A stretch of 64,000 bases of DNA from Rugamonas apoptosis. Its GTDB lineage: Bacteria > Pseudomonadota > Gammaproteobacteria > Burkholderiales > Burkholderiaceae_D. Location: positions 186,001-250,000 of the forward strand of contig NZ_JACEZU010000003.1 in the NCBI RefSeq assembly GCF_014042355.1, read 5' to 3'. The translations under genes were made by a program, and so were the position numbers. Below, one piece after another: positions 16,120-25,103 of the stretch (position 1 is the first letter of the stretch; each line of letters starts with the position of its first letter). Under the pieces are notes generated by a model. The model did no database searches. It was given only the letters and a program-made list of their open reading frames with translations, and was not told the origin of the DNA.

Positions 16120-18108
16120 TCAGGCCGCCAGTTTCAGCCGTTGCTGCTGCTGTTGTTTCTCGCGTTCGGCCTTGGCGCCGTCCGCGAAGCCCAGCTTGAA
16201 TACGCTGACGGCCGACTGCAATTCCCGGGCCTGCAGGTTCAAGGACTTGGCCACGGCCGCTTCCTCTTCCACCATGGTGGCGTTCTGCTGGGTGACGGAA
16301 TCGAGATGGGTGACCGCTTCGGTGATCTGTTCGATACCGATCGCCTGTTCGCTGCTGGCCGTGCTGATCTCGCCCACGATGTGGTTCACGCGCGAGATGC
16401 TGCCGATGATCTCGTCCATCGTGGCGCCGGCCTGCTGCACCAGCTTGGCGCCGGCGCTCGATTGTTCGGACGAGGCGTCGATCAGGGTCTTGATCTCCTT
16501 GGCCGCCGCCGCCGAACGGTGCGCCAGGTTGCGCACTTCCGTGGCCACCACGGCGAAGCCACGTCCCTGTTCGCCGGCGCGCGCCGCTTCCACGGCCGCG
16601 TTCAACGCCAGGATGTTGGTCTGGAACGCGATACCGTCGATGATGCCGATGATGTTGGTGATCTCGCGGCCCGAGGCGTTGATCGATTCCATGGTTTCCA
16701 CCACTTGCGCCACCACGGTGCCGCCGCGCACGGCCACGTCCGAGGCCGATGCGGCCAGCGTATTGGCCTGGCGCGCGCTTTCCGCGTTCTGGTGCACGGT
16801 CGAAGCCAGTTGTTCCAGCGCCGACGCGGTCTGTTCCAGCGCGCTCGCTTCCGATTCCGTGCGGCTCGACAGGTCGGCATTGTCGGTCGCCATCTGGGTC
16901 GAGGCGCTGACGATGGCGTCGCTGCCGGCGCGTACCGTGCCGACGATGCCGACCAGGCTGTCCACCATGGCGTGCAGGGCGCGCCCCAGTTGGCCCGCCT
17001 CGTCTTCCGAGTGGGCGTCGAAGTTGACGGTCAGGTCGCCCTGGGCCACGCGGTGCGCCGCTTCCACCGCTTCGGCCAGCGGCACGGTGACGGATTTGAT
17101 GATGGCCACGCAAGTCACGGCGGCCAGCACGGCCAGCGCCAACATGCCGGACAGGGCGGCGTAGCGCACCGCATTCAGGTGCGCCAGGCGCGCATCGACC
17201 CGGCTGCGCACCAGGTCGAGCGCGGCGTCGTTCAGTTTGAGCTGGCTGTCGATGGCGCCGGTGAGCTGGCTGAAGTACTCGGCCGGGGCCAGCGTCAGCG
17301 CCTCCGGCTGCACCAGTTGCTGCTCCACCAGTTGCAGCACGGCGCGGCCGGCGTCCTGGCTGGTTTGTTCCAGCGCGCCCAATTGGCCCTTGATGCTGGT
17401 GTCGCCATCGCTGGCCTTGCGCAGCGAATTGGCGGCGCCGTCATACAGCTCGCCGATGCCGGCGGCCATGGCGGCGATGGTGACGCGGTCTTCCGGCGAG
17501 GCCGTCTTGGCGGCCAGCGCGGCCGAACCCTTGGCGCGCAGGCGGCCCAGCGCTTCGGTCAGCGTGGGCGACTTGACCAGCGCCGAGTCGATCAGATAGA
17601 AGGTTTCGAATTGCGGTTCCTGGCTCAGCTTGTAGTGGTCCACCAGCGCCTCGTTAAAGCGCATCAGCTTGCCGATCAGGGCGCTGTGGGCGGCAAAGCT
17701 TTCCTTGCCCGTCAGCGCGCCTTGGTCCACGCGCGCCGTCAGCGCACCGGCTTCGTCGCGCAGCTTGGCGTAGCGCTCGAACAGGGCCGGGTCGCCGTCC
17801 TTGAGCAGCCCATCGGCGGTGGTCAGCGCTTGGGCCAGTTCCTGTTGCTTGGCGTGGCGGTGGTCGGCCGCGCTGGTGTCGCCACCGAGCACGATGGCCG
17901 ACAGGCCGCGGTGCTGCTGCGCCAGCTTGATGGCGGTCAGGGTGGCGCGGATCGGCGCGATGCCTTGCGCTTCCTGGCGCGCCACGCTCACTTCCTGGCC
18001 CGACTGGACGATGTACAGCAGCAGGGGAATGGCCACCAGCACCGCGCACAGCAGTGACAGGACCAGGAATTTTTGCCAGAGCAGCAGGCGGCGCAGGATC
18101 AGGTTCAT
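16120..18108 (-). CDS. Methyl-accepting chemotaxis protein
   Basis: The 662-aa chemoreceptor has a transmembrane helix at about 12-33, a roughly 280-residue periplasmic sensor, a second helix near 315-337, a HAMP domain to about 390 and a long signalling coiled coil. The hairpin tip contains AGEQGRGFAVVATEVRNLA, the hallmark of the CheA/CheW contact. The sensor has KLAQQHRGLSAIVLGG, reminiscent of nitrate/nitrite-sensing (NIT) helical domains; ligand unknown. The tail ends in a Gln run and lacks a CheR-tethering pentapeptide. It is convergent with egtB, stops being six bases apart, and has a long upstream gap. Confidence 0.9.
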   Translation of the reverse strand: MNLILRRLLLWQKFLVLSLLCAVLVAIPLLLYIVQSGQEVSVARQEAQGIAPIRATLTAIKLAQQHRGLSAIVLGGDTSAADHRHAKQQELAQALTTADGLLKDGDPALFERYAKLRDEAGALTARVDQGALTGKESFAAHSALIGKLMRFNEALVDHYKLSQEPQFETFYLIDSALVKSPTLTEALGRLRAKGSAALAAKTASPEDRVTIAAMAAGIGELYDGAANSLRKASDGDTSIKGQLGALEQTSQDAGRAVLQLVEQQLVQPEALTLAPAEYFSQLTGAIDSQLKLNDAALDLVRSRVDARLAHLNAVRYAALSGMLALAVLAAVTCVAIIKSVTVPLAEAVEAAHRVAQGDLTVNFDAHSEDEAGQLGRALHAMVDSLVGIVGTVRAGSDAIVSASTQMATDNADLSSRTESEASALEQTASALEQLASTVHQNAESARQANTLAASASDVAVRGGTVVAQVVETMESINASGREITNIIGIIDGIAFQTNILALNAAVEAARAGEQGRGFAVVATEVRNLAHRSAAAAKEIKTLIDASSEQSSAGAKLVQQAGATMDEIIGSISRVNHIVGEISTASSEQAIGIEQITEAVTHLDSVTQQNATMVEEEAAVAKSLNLQARELQSAVSVFKLGFADGAKAEREKQQQQQRLKLAA

Positions 18109-18526
18109 GATGGACTCGTTTCTAATTCGTTCAGCTAGGGGATGCGGGGACGTCGGATCGTTGCGTCAATTTGGTGCAGTTTTTCCGCGAAATGACCGGG
18201 TTGGTGCAAATCAGTGTCACACTATAGTGCACTGCAGCAAGAAATCGCATGATCTAAAACAATTTATGCACAAATTGGGCCAGCCAGCCCCTATGGAAGG
18301 GGTAGCGGCTGTGGTAAACGCGCACGCACGTGGTGCAAATGTCCATATTGCCGCGAGGAAGGGAACAGAGGAGAGTTCGACTGGTTGCACAGATCGCACT
18401 CCTGGCCAAAAGTGCAGTGTAGTGCAATCCGTGGTTTAGTTATCATATTTTCCACTTTTTTTTGAGCGGAAAACGTTGCGTGCAAACGACTGGCGGTGGC
18501 ACGCAACGGGGAGGGGACGTGTGGCG
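18109..18526. other. Intergenic region with repeated GTGCA motifs
   Basis: This 418-bp gap is the upstream region of the chemoreceptor gene and follows the 3' end of leuA. It holds no convincing gene. GTGCA occurs at 18174, 18204, 18227, 18333, 18412 and 18422, once inside the palindrome AGTGCACT (18226-18233), and GGTGCAAAT occurs twice (18203, 18332). These could be sites for a regulator of the chemoreceptor. Confidence 0.35.
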
Positions 18527-20221
18527 TCAGGCGGCGACCGTGCTGGCCGTGGCGCCGGCCTTGGTCTGCTTGAGCTGGCGGTTGACGGCGCTCAGCACAG
18601 CCTTGAACGAGGCGGTGACGATGTTGCTGTCGATGGCCGCGCCGAACAGGGTGGGGCCGTTGGCCAGCCGCAGTTCCACGTAGCAGGCCGCCTTGGCATT
18701 GGCGCCCGAGCCGATCGCGTGCTCATGGTAGTCCATCAGCTTGATGTCCAGGCCCAGCGCGTCGACGAAAGCGTCGATCGGACCGTTGCCGCCACCTTGC
18801 AGGGCCAGTGGCGCCTGGTTGTGGATCACGGCGATGTCGATCTGCACCGGCTCGTCGCTGCTGGTGTCTTCCACCATGCGGTGCGAACTGTAGGCGTAGG
18901 GCGCGTTCTGCTCCAGGTATTCGCGGCTGAAGATCTCGTGGATGCCGTCGGCCGTGATTTCCAGGCCGGTGGCGTCGGCCACCGCCTGCACGGCGCGCGA
19001 GAATTCGATCTGCAGGCGGCGCGGCAGCACCAAACCGTAGTCCTGTTCCAGCAGGTAGGCCATGCCGCCCTTGCCGGACTGGCTGTTGACGCGGATCACG
19101 GCGTCGTAGCTGCGGCCCAGGTCGGCCGGGTCGATCGGCAGGTAGGGGATTTCCCACAGCGCGCCAGGCTGCTGCTGGGCGAAGCCTTTCTTGATCGCGT
19201 CCTGGTGCGAGCCGGAGAAGGCCGTGAACACCAGGTCACCCACGTAGGGGTGGCGCGGATGCACGGGCAACTGGTTGCACTCTTCCACGCACTTGCGCAC
19301 TTCGTCGATGTCGGAGAAGTCCAGGCCCGGATGCACGCCCTGGGTGTACAGGTTGAGCGCCAGCGTCACCAGGTCCACATTGCCGGTGCGTTCGCCATTG
19401 CCGAACAAGCAGCCTTCGACGCGGTCGGCGCCGGCCATCACGGCCAGTTCGGCCGAGGCCACGGCCGTGCCGCGGTCATTGTGCGGGTGCACGCTGATGA
19501 GCAGCGAATCGCGCCGCGCCAGCTTGCGCGACATCCACTCGATCTGGTCCGCGTACACATTGGGGGTGCTGCATTCGACCGTCGACGGCAGGTTGACGAT
19601 CATCTTGTTGTGCGGGGTCGGTTCCCAGATGGCGCTGACGGCATCCACGATGTGCTTGGAAAAATCCAGTTCCGTGGTGGAGAACGATTCGGGCGTGTAT
19701 TCGAACACCCATTCCGTCTGCGGATGCTGGGCCACCAGTTCCTTGACCAGGCGGGTGCCGCTGGTGGCGATCTCGGTGATCTGCTCGCGCGACATGCCGA
19801 ACACCACCTTGCGGAACACGGGCGCCACCGAGTTGTACAGGTGGACCACGGCGCGGCGCGCGCCGGCCACGGAGGCCACGGTGCGGCGGATCAGTTCATC
19901 GCGCGACTGGGTCAGCACGATGATGGTGACGTCTTCCGGAATGCGGTTCTCGTCGACCAGCTTGCGCACGAAGTCGAAGTCGGTCTGCGAGGCGGACGGG
20001 AAGCCCACTTCGATTTCCTTGAGGCCGATCTTGCACAGCAACTCAAAGAAGCGCAGCTTTTTCTCGGCGCTCATCGGTTCGATCAGGGCCTGGTTACCGT
20101 CGCGCAGGTCGGTGCTCATCCAGATAGGCGGCTTGGTGATGACGTTGTTCGGCCACTGGCGGTCGGACAATTGGACAGGGGGGAAGGCGCGATACTTCGC
20201 TGCTGGGTTCTGCAACATCAT
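18527..20221 (-). CDS. leuA: 2-isopropylmalate synthase (two-domain, 560-aa type)
   Basis: The 564-aa enzyme condenses acetyl-CoA with 2-oxoisovalerate, the first committed step of leucine synthesis. The catalytic barrel shows [47 protein letters not shown] and the metal or active-site loop [15 protein letters not shown]. The C-terminal domain (from about 430) is the allosteric LeuA dimer domain. The length matches the longer LeuA class of beta- and actinobacteria. The start at 20221 (ATGATG) follows AGGAGT by five bases; the longer open frame has no such site. It is preceded by a leucine-rich leader peptide that probably controls it. Confidence 0.95.
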   Translation of the reverse strand: MMLQNPAAKYRAFPPVQLSDRQWPNNVITKPPIWMSTDLRDGNQALIEPMSAEKKLRFFELLCKIGLKEIEVGFPSASQTDFDFVRKLVDENRIPEDVTIIVLTQSRDELIRRTVASVAGARRAVVHLYNSVAPVFRKVVFGMSREQITEIATSGTRLVKELVAQHPQTEWVFEYTPESFSTTELDFSKHIVDAVSAIWEPTPHNKMIVNLPSTVECSTPNVYADQIEWMSRKLARRDSLLISVHPHNDRGTAVASAELAVMAGADRVEGCLFGNGERTGNVDLVTLALNLYTQGVHPGLDFSDIDEVRKCVEECNQLPVHPRHPYVGDLVFTAFSGSHQDAIKKGFAQQQPGALWEIPYLPIDPADLGRSYDAVIRVNSQSGKGGMAYLLEQDYGLVLPRRLQIEFSRAVQAVADATGLEITADGIHEIFSREYLEQNAPYAYSSHRMVEDTSSDEPVQIDIAVIHNQAPLALQGGGNGPIDAFVDALGLDIKLMDYHEHAIGSGANAKAACYVELRLANGPTLFGAAIDSNIVTASFKAVLSAVNRQLKQTKAGATASTVAA

Positions 20222-20296
20222 GGGATACTCCTGGAATCTTGAAGGGGGAAAGCCGATACGGGCGCGGGTGGCAACGGGCTGGCAGGCGGCCACGGG

Positions 20297-20422
20297 TCAC
20301 TTGGCCTGACAACCGATCGGTAGCGATAGCAGTAGATGCGACTGGACGCGCAGGCGCAGCGGCAGCGCGCGCGGGGCGCGGGTGCTGGTGCTGGTCGATA
20401 CGCGGTGGGCCGTAGTGGGCAT
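20297..20422 (-). CDS. Leucine-rich leader peptide upstream of leuA
   Basis: A 41-codon frame starts at ATG 20422 with AGGA upstream and stops at TGA 20297-20299, 75 bp before leuA. It encodes Leu at positions 20, 22, 24, 30, 31, 32 and 34. Residues 30, 32 and 34 use CTA, a codon rarely used in this GC-rich DNA. A cluster of rare leucine codons just before leuA is the hallmark of leucine-responsive attenuation. CAGGCCA and TGGCCGCCTG around the stop codon can pair with a small bulge. No strong T-run follows, so control may be translational or by Rho rather than by an intrinsic terminator. Confidence 0.7.
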   Translation of the reverse strand: MPTTAHRVSTSTSTRAPRALPLRLRVQSHLLLSLPIGCQAK

Positions 20423-20808
20423 CGGTGCAAACTTTCCTGGGGTTCGAAGATCCGTGCGGCTTATGGCCGGCGGAGTATAACGAGTGCTTGATTGGGTGCG
20501 TTCGGTGTTGCGAAACGCGGGTGCGACGTGCGAATTAAGCGCGTGCTGGTAGGTGCGCCGCTAGGGATAGGGCGGCCTGCAGGAAAGAGGATAGGTGCAG
20601 ATGCGAGGTCATGCCTTCAATGTAAGGGTTGGCGCGCATCCTTGTCAAGCAAAATGATGGGCGCCGTGGCGCCGCCCGCTCCGGCACTGATGCCGCGCTT
20701 GTGGTGCCGTCAACACGGCGCGGCCCGCCGCCGCGTCACCGGCCCTGTGGCGCCATGTACAATGTGTCATAGACAATTCCTGTCTGATCCAATCGGAGTT
20801 CGCCCCAC
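20423..20808. other. Promoter gap between leuA leader and PAS-GGDEF gene
   Basis: This 386-bp divergent gap must hold the promoter of the leuA leader and that of the GGDEF gene. For the latter, TACAAT at 20758-20763 is a good -10 candidate about 45 bp before the start. I see no other gene or RNA. Confidence 0.35.
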
Positions 20809-22776
20809 ATGACCATGGGTTTGCCCCGCCTCGCGCAACGCTCGGCCGCCGTCCTGACGCAGGAGGGAGAGGCCGCCCGGCTGCGGGTGGCCGATACCAG
20901 CGACCGTTTCGTGCGCCATTTCGTCGACGCGTGGATCGTATTTGGCGCGGCGTTGTGGCTGGGCCTGTACCTGACGGTGCCGGCTACCCAATATCCCGGC
21001 ATGCTGATGGTGGCGGCCGGCGTGCTGGCCAAGGGCACGGTGATGCTGGGGCATACCGGCCCGGCGCGCTACCTGATCGTCAGCCTGTGGGCCCTGTTCG
21101 TGCTGTTCGTGCCCATCTTGCTGAACGGCGTGCGCACGCCCTTGCTGCTGACGATAGCGCCGTTGCTGATGATGACGGGCTGGTTGCTGGGACGGCGGGT
21201 GCTGGTGGGGTTGACGGCACTGTTCATGGCCGGCGTGGCGTGCTACTGGCTCGCCGAAACGCAGGGCTGGCTGACACTGACGGTGCCGCTGCGCCCGGCC
21301 GGCGTGTGGGCCGTGGTGCATGTGATCGTGATCGGCTTCACGGGGTTCATGGTGTGGTTCTTCGTCGCCAGCCACGAGGCCAACTACGGCATCGAGATGG
21401 ACTTGCAGAACCGGCTGGCGGCCGCTTTGGGACGCGCGGAAAAGGCCAACCAGGAACTGGCCGCCGTGCTGCGCTTTAATGAAACCATCGTGCTGCATTC
21501 GCCGGTGCCGATCGGTGTGTACGCGGCTGATGGCAGCTGCGTGGAAGCCAACGAAGCCTACGCCCACATGGTCGGCACCAGCCGCGCCAAGCTGATGCAG
21601 TACAACTTCCACCAGATCGACAAGTGGCGCGAATCGGGCCTGCTGGAACAAGCCTTGCTGTCGCTGGAGGACGGTCAACCGCGCCGCGTGGAAGGCGCGG
21701 TGCTGACAGCGTTCGGGCGCGCCATCAGCGGCGAGTGCCACCTGATGGTCACCGAACTCAATGGCGAGCGCCACCTGCTGGTGCAATTCCTCGACCTGAC
21801 GGAACGCCATGAGATGGAAGAGCGCTTGCGCGACGCGCTCGAAGCGAGCCAGCGCGTGCAGCAGGAGCTGCTCGATGCGCGCGGCGTGGCCGAATCGGTC
21901 AACCGCGAGCTGCGCGCGGTGCTCAAGTTCAACGCCTCCATCCTGCTCAACTCTCCACTGCCGATGCGGGTGTTCGAGGCCGACGGCCGCTGCATCGAAG
22001 CCAACGACGCCTTCGCCCGCCTGATCGGCGTCACGCGCGAGGAACTGCTGGCGCAGGGCGCCTACGAAACCAGCCGCTGGCATGTCGCGGCGCTGGTGGA
22101 CGATTGCCGCCAGGCGCTGGCCAGCAACAGCGTGCAGCGGCGCGAGGTGCAGGTGGGCACCAGCCTGGGGCGCGATATCTGGCTGGAATCGCGCATCGTG
22201 CCGGTGGAGGCGGACGGCGGCAGCCATCTGCTGGCCCAGTTCGTGGATATGACGGAGCGCAGGCGGCTGGAACAGGAGCTGCGCATGATGGCGTTCTACG
22301 ACGCGCTGACGCAATTGCCCAACCGGCGCCTGCTGCTGGACCGGCTCAAGCAGGCCACGGTGGCCAGCCAGCGCCACAACAGCTATGCCGCCATCCTGTT
22401 CATGGACCTGAACAAATTCAAGCAGCTCAATGACACCCATGGCCACGACGCGGGCGACCAGTTGCTGGTGAAAGTGGCGCGGCGCCTGCGCGCGCTGGTG
22501 CGCCAGGCCGACACGGTGGCCCGGCTGGGCGGGGATGAATTCGTGGTGCTGGTCGAGGAGCTGGGCGCCGACGCGGTGGCCGCGCACCATCACGTGGAGT
22601 CGCTGGCGGACAAGATCACCCGCATCCTGCATCAGGAATACCAGCTGGGCGAGCTGCATTACAGCTGCACCATCAGCATCGGCTGGCGCCTGTTCCTGGG
22701 CAACCAGAGCGACCCGGACGAGATCCTCAAGCACGCCGACGCGGCCATGTACCTGGCCAAGCGCAACGCGGCATAG
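20809..22776 (+). CDS. Membrane PAS-PAS-GGDEF diguanylate cyclase
   Basis: The 655-aa protein has five or six hydrophobic helices at about 36-190, a short coiled coil and two PAS domains (about 218-335 and 358-480). The two PAS domains resemble each other (VLRFNETIVLHSPVPIGVYA and VLKFNASILLNSPLPMRVFE), suggesting a duplication. The C-terminal GGDEF domain has an intact GGDEF at 574-578 and the inhibitory-site RQAD five residues before it, so it should make c-di-GMP and be feedback-inhibited. The input signal is unknown. It is followed by a hairpin shared with the convergent selD gene. Confidence 0.92.
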   Translation: MTMGLPRLAQRSAAVLTQEGEAARLRVADTSDRFVRHFVDAWIVFGAALWLGLYLTVPATQYPGMLMVAAGVLAKGTVMLGHTGPARYLIVSLWALFVLFVPILLNGVRTPLLLTIAPLLMMTGWLLGRRVLVGLTALFMAGVACYWLAETQGWLTLTVPLRPAGVWAVVHVIVIGFTGFMVWFFVASHEANYGIEMDLQNRLAAALGRAEKANQELAAVLRFNETIVLHSPVPIGVYAADGSCVEANEAYAHMVGTSRAKLMQYNFHQIDKWRESGLLEQALLSLEDGQPRRVEGAVLTAFGRAISGECHLMVTELNGERHLLVQFLDLTERHEMEERLRDALEASQRVQQELLDARGVAESVNRELRAVLKFNASILLNSPLPMRVFEADGRCIEANDAFARLIGVTREELLAQGAYETSRWHVAALVDDCRQALASNSVQRREVQVGTSLGRDIWLESRIVPVEADGGSHLLAQFVDMTERRRLEQELRMMAFYDALTQLPNRRLLLDRLKQATVASQRHNSYAAILFMDLNKFKQLNDTHGHDAGDQLLVKVARRLRALVRQADTVARLGGDEFVVLVEELGADAVAAHHHVESLADKITRILHQEYQLGELHYSCTISIGWRLFLGNQSDPDEILKHADAAMYLAKRNAA

Positions 22777-22786
22777 TGGCCAAGCG

Positions 22787-22814
22787 CAGGGTCTGACCGT
22801 CGGCTCAGACCCTG
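22787..22814. terminator. Hairpin between convergent GGDEF and senC genes
   Basis: CAGGGTCTGA and TCAGACCCTG form a perfect 10-bp stem around an 8-base loop, between two convergent stop codons. The T-run after it is poor, so efficiency is uncertain. GGGTCTGA/TCAGACCC-type palindromes are a common dispersed repeat in related genomes, in my recollection. Confidence 0.6.
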
Positions 22815-22833
22815 GTTTGAAAGTGGAGCGAAC

Positions 22834-23883
22834 TTACGCGGCCACTTGCACGCGCGGCGCGCCGGCCACCATCTCGCCGATCACGGCCGCCTCGCCGAAA
22901 CCTTCGCGGCGGAACAGGGCCAGCACTTCATCCACGCTGGCGGGATCGCACGACACCAGCAGGCCGCCCGAGGTTTGCGGGTCCGTCAGCAGCATGTGCT
23001 GGGCATGGGTGATGGAGGGCGACAATTGCACGTCCTTGCCGTAGGCGTCCCAGTTGCGGCCCGAGGCGCCCGTGAAGTAGCCGTCGTGCGCCAGTTGCTG
23101 CACGCCCGGCAGCAGCGGCACCTGGCTCATGTTCAGTTGCCCCGTCAGGCCGGCGCCGCGGCAGATTTCCAGCAGGTGGCCCAGCAGGCCGAAACCGGTG
23201 ACGTCCGTCAGCGCGTGCACCCCGGCCAGTTCCGACAGCGCCTTGCCCGGCTTATTGAGCTTGGTGGTGTTGGCGATCATGGCCGCGTAGCCGGCCGCGT
23301 CCAGTTTGTCCTTTTTCAGCGCGGCCGACAGCACGCCCACGCCCAGCGGTTTGCCCAGCACCAGCACGTCGCCGGCGCGCGCGTCCGCGTTGCGCTTGAC
23401 CTTGGATGGATGCACCAGCCCCATCACCACCAGGCCGTAGATCGGTTCCACCGAGTCGATGGTGTGGCCGCCCGCGATCGGAATGCCCGCTTCGGCGCAA
23501 ATGGCTTCGCCGCCCTTGATGATCTGGCCAATGGTCTCCAGCGGCAGTTTGTTGATGGGCATGCCCACCAGGGCCAGCGCCATGATGGGCGTGCCGCCCA
23601 TGGCATACACGTCGGAGATGGCGTTGGTGGCGGCGATGCGGCCGAAGTCGAACGGGTCGTCGACGATGGGCATGAAGAAGTCGGTGGTGGCGATCAGCGC
23701 CTGCTCGTCATTGAGCTTGTAGACGGCGGCATCGTCGGCCGTCTCGATGCCCACCATCAGTTCCTTGGGCACGGGGAAGCCGGACGAATTTTTCAGGATC
23801 TCCGACAGCACGCCGGGCGCGATCTTGCAGCCGCAGCCGCCGCCATGGGAAAAGGAGGTGAGTTTGATGGGAGCGTCGCTCAT
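22834..23883 (-). CDS. selD: Selenophosphate synthase (SelD; SenC role)
   Basis: The 349-aa enzyme makes selenophosphate from selenide and ATP. The N-terminal catalytic loop is GGGCGCKIAP, with the cysteine pair and lysine required for activity. It is followed by GIETADDAAVYKLND, TTDFFMPIVDDPFDFG and the C-terminal LTDPQTSGGLLVS. The gene starts nine bases after senB and has AAGGAA five bases before its ATG. In this arrangement it corresponds to SenC of the selenoneine pathway. No selA, selB, selenocysteine tRNA or selU is in the window, so its product is most likely used by SenB, although it could also feed other selenium pathways. Confidence 0.93.
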   Translation of the reverse strand: MSDAPIKLTSFSHGGGCGCKIAPGVLSEILKNSSGFPVPKELMVGIETADDAAVYKLNDEQALIATTDFFMPIVDDPFDFGRIAATNAISDVYAMGGTPIMALALVGMPINKLPLETIGQIIKGGEAICAEAGIPIAGGHTIDSVEPIYGLVVMGLVHPSKVKRNADARAGDVLVLGKPLGVGVLSAALKKDKLDAAGYAAMIANTTKLNKPGKALSELAGVHALTDVTGFGLLGHLLEICRGAGLTGQLNMSQVPLLPGVQQLAHDGYFTGASGRNWDAYGKDVQLSPSITHAQHMLLTDPQTSGGLLVSCDPASVDEVLALFRREGFGEAAVIGEMVAGAPRVQVAA

Positions 23884-23892
23884 GGTGATTCC

Positions 23893-25017
23893 TTAGTGTG
23901 GTGCGGCCGCCGTCGATGCGGCCATGGTTACAGGCGTATGGAGCAGATTATCCACTAACTTGAGCAGCGCCGCCTGCTCGGCCGCCGGCGTGAACAGCGC
24001 CGCGCGCGCCGCGCACTGGCTGCGCAGGCGGGCGTAAAAGGCGGGATCGGCGGCGCAGCGCTCGATCAGGGCCGCCAGCGCGCCATCGTCGCCGGGTGGG
24101 AAGTAGCCGGCGTAGTCCTCGCCCAGCATGCCGCGGTTGCCGCTGATGTCGCTGGCCAGCACCGGCACGCCGCTGGTGACGGCTTCGATGATCACGTTGG
24201 CGCCGCCCTCCATGCGCGAGGTGATGGCCATCAGGAAGCTGCGCTTGAGGCGCTGGCGTGTGGCGGCGTGGGGCAGGGCGCCCAGCCAGCGGTAGTGTGG
24301 TTGTTCGCGCGCCGTGGCCTCGGCCAACTGGCCCAGCGCCGGATCGAGCGCGCCGCCGATGTGCAGCAGGCGCACCCGCGCGTCATGCACGCGCGCGGCC
24401 GCGCGCATGAAGGTGGCCGGGTCTTTCTCCTCGCGCAGGTGACCCACCATGCACACGTCCAGATGGCGGCGCGTACCGCTGGCGGGGCGCAGCGTGTCGG
24501 CCGACTGGTAGATCACGCTGGCCTTGGCGCGCAGCGCCGGCGGCAGTTCGGCCAGGCCGGCCGGCTGCAGCACCACCAGCGCGCCGGCCTGGCGCAGCGA
24601 GGTTTGGGCGCTGGCGTCGTGGGCGATGTCGCGATACAGGTCGGTGCCGGTCAGCAGCAGGATGGTGGGGCGTTGCGGGCACGCTTGTACAAAGGCGTCC
24701 AGCGAGGCGGCCGAGCGGCGCGCGTGGAGCGCGATCAGCAGGTCGGGCAAGTCGGGCAGGTCAGGAAGGTCGGACGGGGCGTGCGGATTGTGCGGATTGG
24801 ACGAGGTGCCCGGGTTGCCGGCAGGCGCACGCACGCTGGCATCGCCATCGCCATCGCCATCGCCATCGCCATCGGCATCCGGCGCTGGCCATTGTTGCGC
24901 GATTGTCACGCGGTAGCGCGTGCGCAGGAAACGCGCCCAGCGCCTGGCGCTTTGCCAGTTGCCGTTGTTGGCCTTGGCCGAGGCCGGGCTGATGATCCAG
25001 ATGTGGGGTCGCTTCAC
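23893..25017 (-). CDS. senB: Selenosugar synthase SenB (GT-B glycosyltransferase)
   Basis: The 374-aa protein is of the glycosyltransferase family now assigned to SenB, which makes a 1-selenosugar from selenophosphate and a UDP-sugar. Landmarks are IWIISPASAKANNGNWQSAR near the start, LLIALHARRSAASL, LTGTDLYRDI, DVCMVGHLREEKDPATFM and SRMEGGANVIIEAV with VLASDISGNRGMLG. A GTG start at 25017 gives this N-terminus; a TTG at 25056 is the longer choice. Unusually, about 45 low-complexity residues (Asp-Gly repeats, then DLPDLPDLPDLL) are inserted near residues 45-94. It forms an operon with selD and is divergent from senA. Confidence 0.88.
   Translation of the reverse strand: MKRPHIWIISPASAKANNGNWQSARRWARFLRTRYRVTIAQQWPAPDADGDGDGDGDGDASVRAPAGNPGTSSNPHNPHAPSDLPDLPDLPDLLIALHARRSAASLDAFVQACPQRPTILLLTGTDLYRDIAHDASAQTSLRQAGALVVLQPAGLAELPPALRAKASVIYQSADTLRPASGTRRHLDVCMVGHLREEKDPATFMRAAARVHDARVRLLHIGGALDPALGQLAEATAREQPHYRWLGALPHAATRQRLKRSFLMAITSRMEGGANVIIEAVTSGVPVLASDISGNRGMLGEDYAGYFPPGDDGALAALIERCAADPAFYARLRSQCAARAALFTPAAEQAALLKLVDNLLHTPVTMAASTAAAPH
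24741..24776. repeat. 9-bp tandem repeat inside senB
   Basis: Four imperfect 9-bp units of the form GGTCGGGCA run here and encode the DLP-DLP-DLP stretch of SenB. The unit length keeps the reading frame when the copy number changes. Confidence 0.8.
24841..24876. repeat. 6-bp microsatellite inside senB
   Basis: ATCGCC is repeated five times, followed by the variant ATCGGC. On the coding strand this encodes alternating Gly-Asp. Slippage would add or remove Gly-Asp pairs without frameshift, so length variation between strains is expected. Confidence 0.9.
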
Positions 25018-25091
25018 TGCCGCCTGTCGTGATGAGTGGATGTCGCGCGCCGCCAATTGATCTCGCGCCTTTTTTTCGGCGCAAAAGCCGT

Positions 25092-25097
25092 TACAAT
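25092..25097 (+). promoter_or_regulatory. Candidate -10 box of senA
   Basis: TACAAT ends six bases before the senA ATG at 25104. Transcription would then start at or next to the start codon, giving a leaderless or nearly leaderless mRNA, which fits the lack of a ribosome site. A -35 match is poor (a T-run near 25070). Confidence 0.45.
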
Positions 25098-25103
25098 CGA
25101 ACG

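Noticed and set aside
16141..18057. Open frame of 638 codons opposite the chemoreceptor
   Set aside because: Shadow of the chemoreceptor gene; no domain, His/Arg/Gly-rich.
18476..20242. Open frame of 588 codons opposite leuA
   Set aside because: Shadow of leuA with no family resemblance.
22834..23883. selD as a sign of selenocysteine proteins here
   Set aside because: No in-frame TGA in an otherwise intact redox gene and no selA, selB or selenocysteine tRNA is visible. The senB-senA context explains the gene better.
24741..24876. Short repeats as a CRISPR array
   Set aside because: The units are 6 and 9 bp, have no spacers and are coding.
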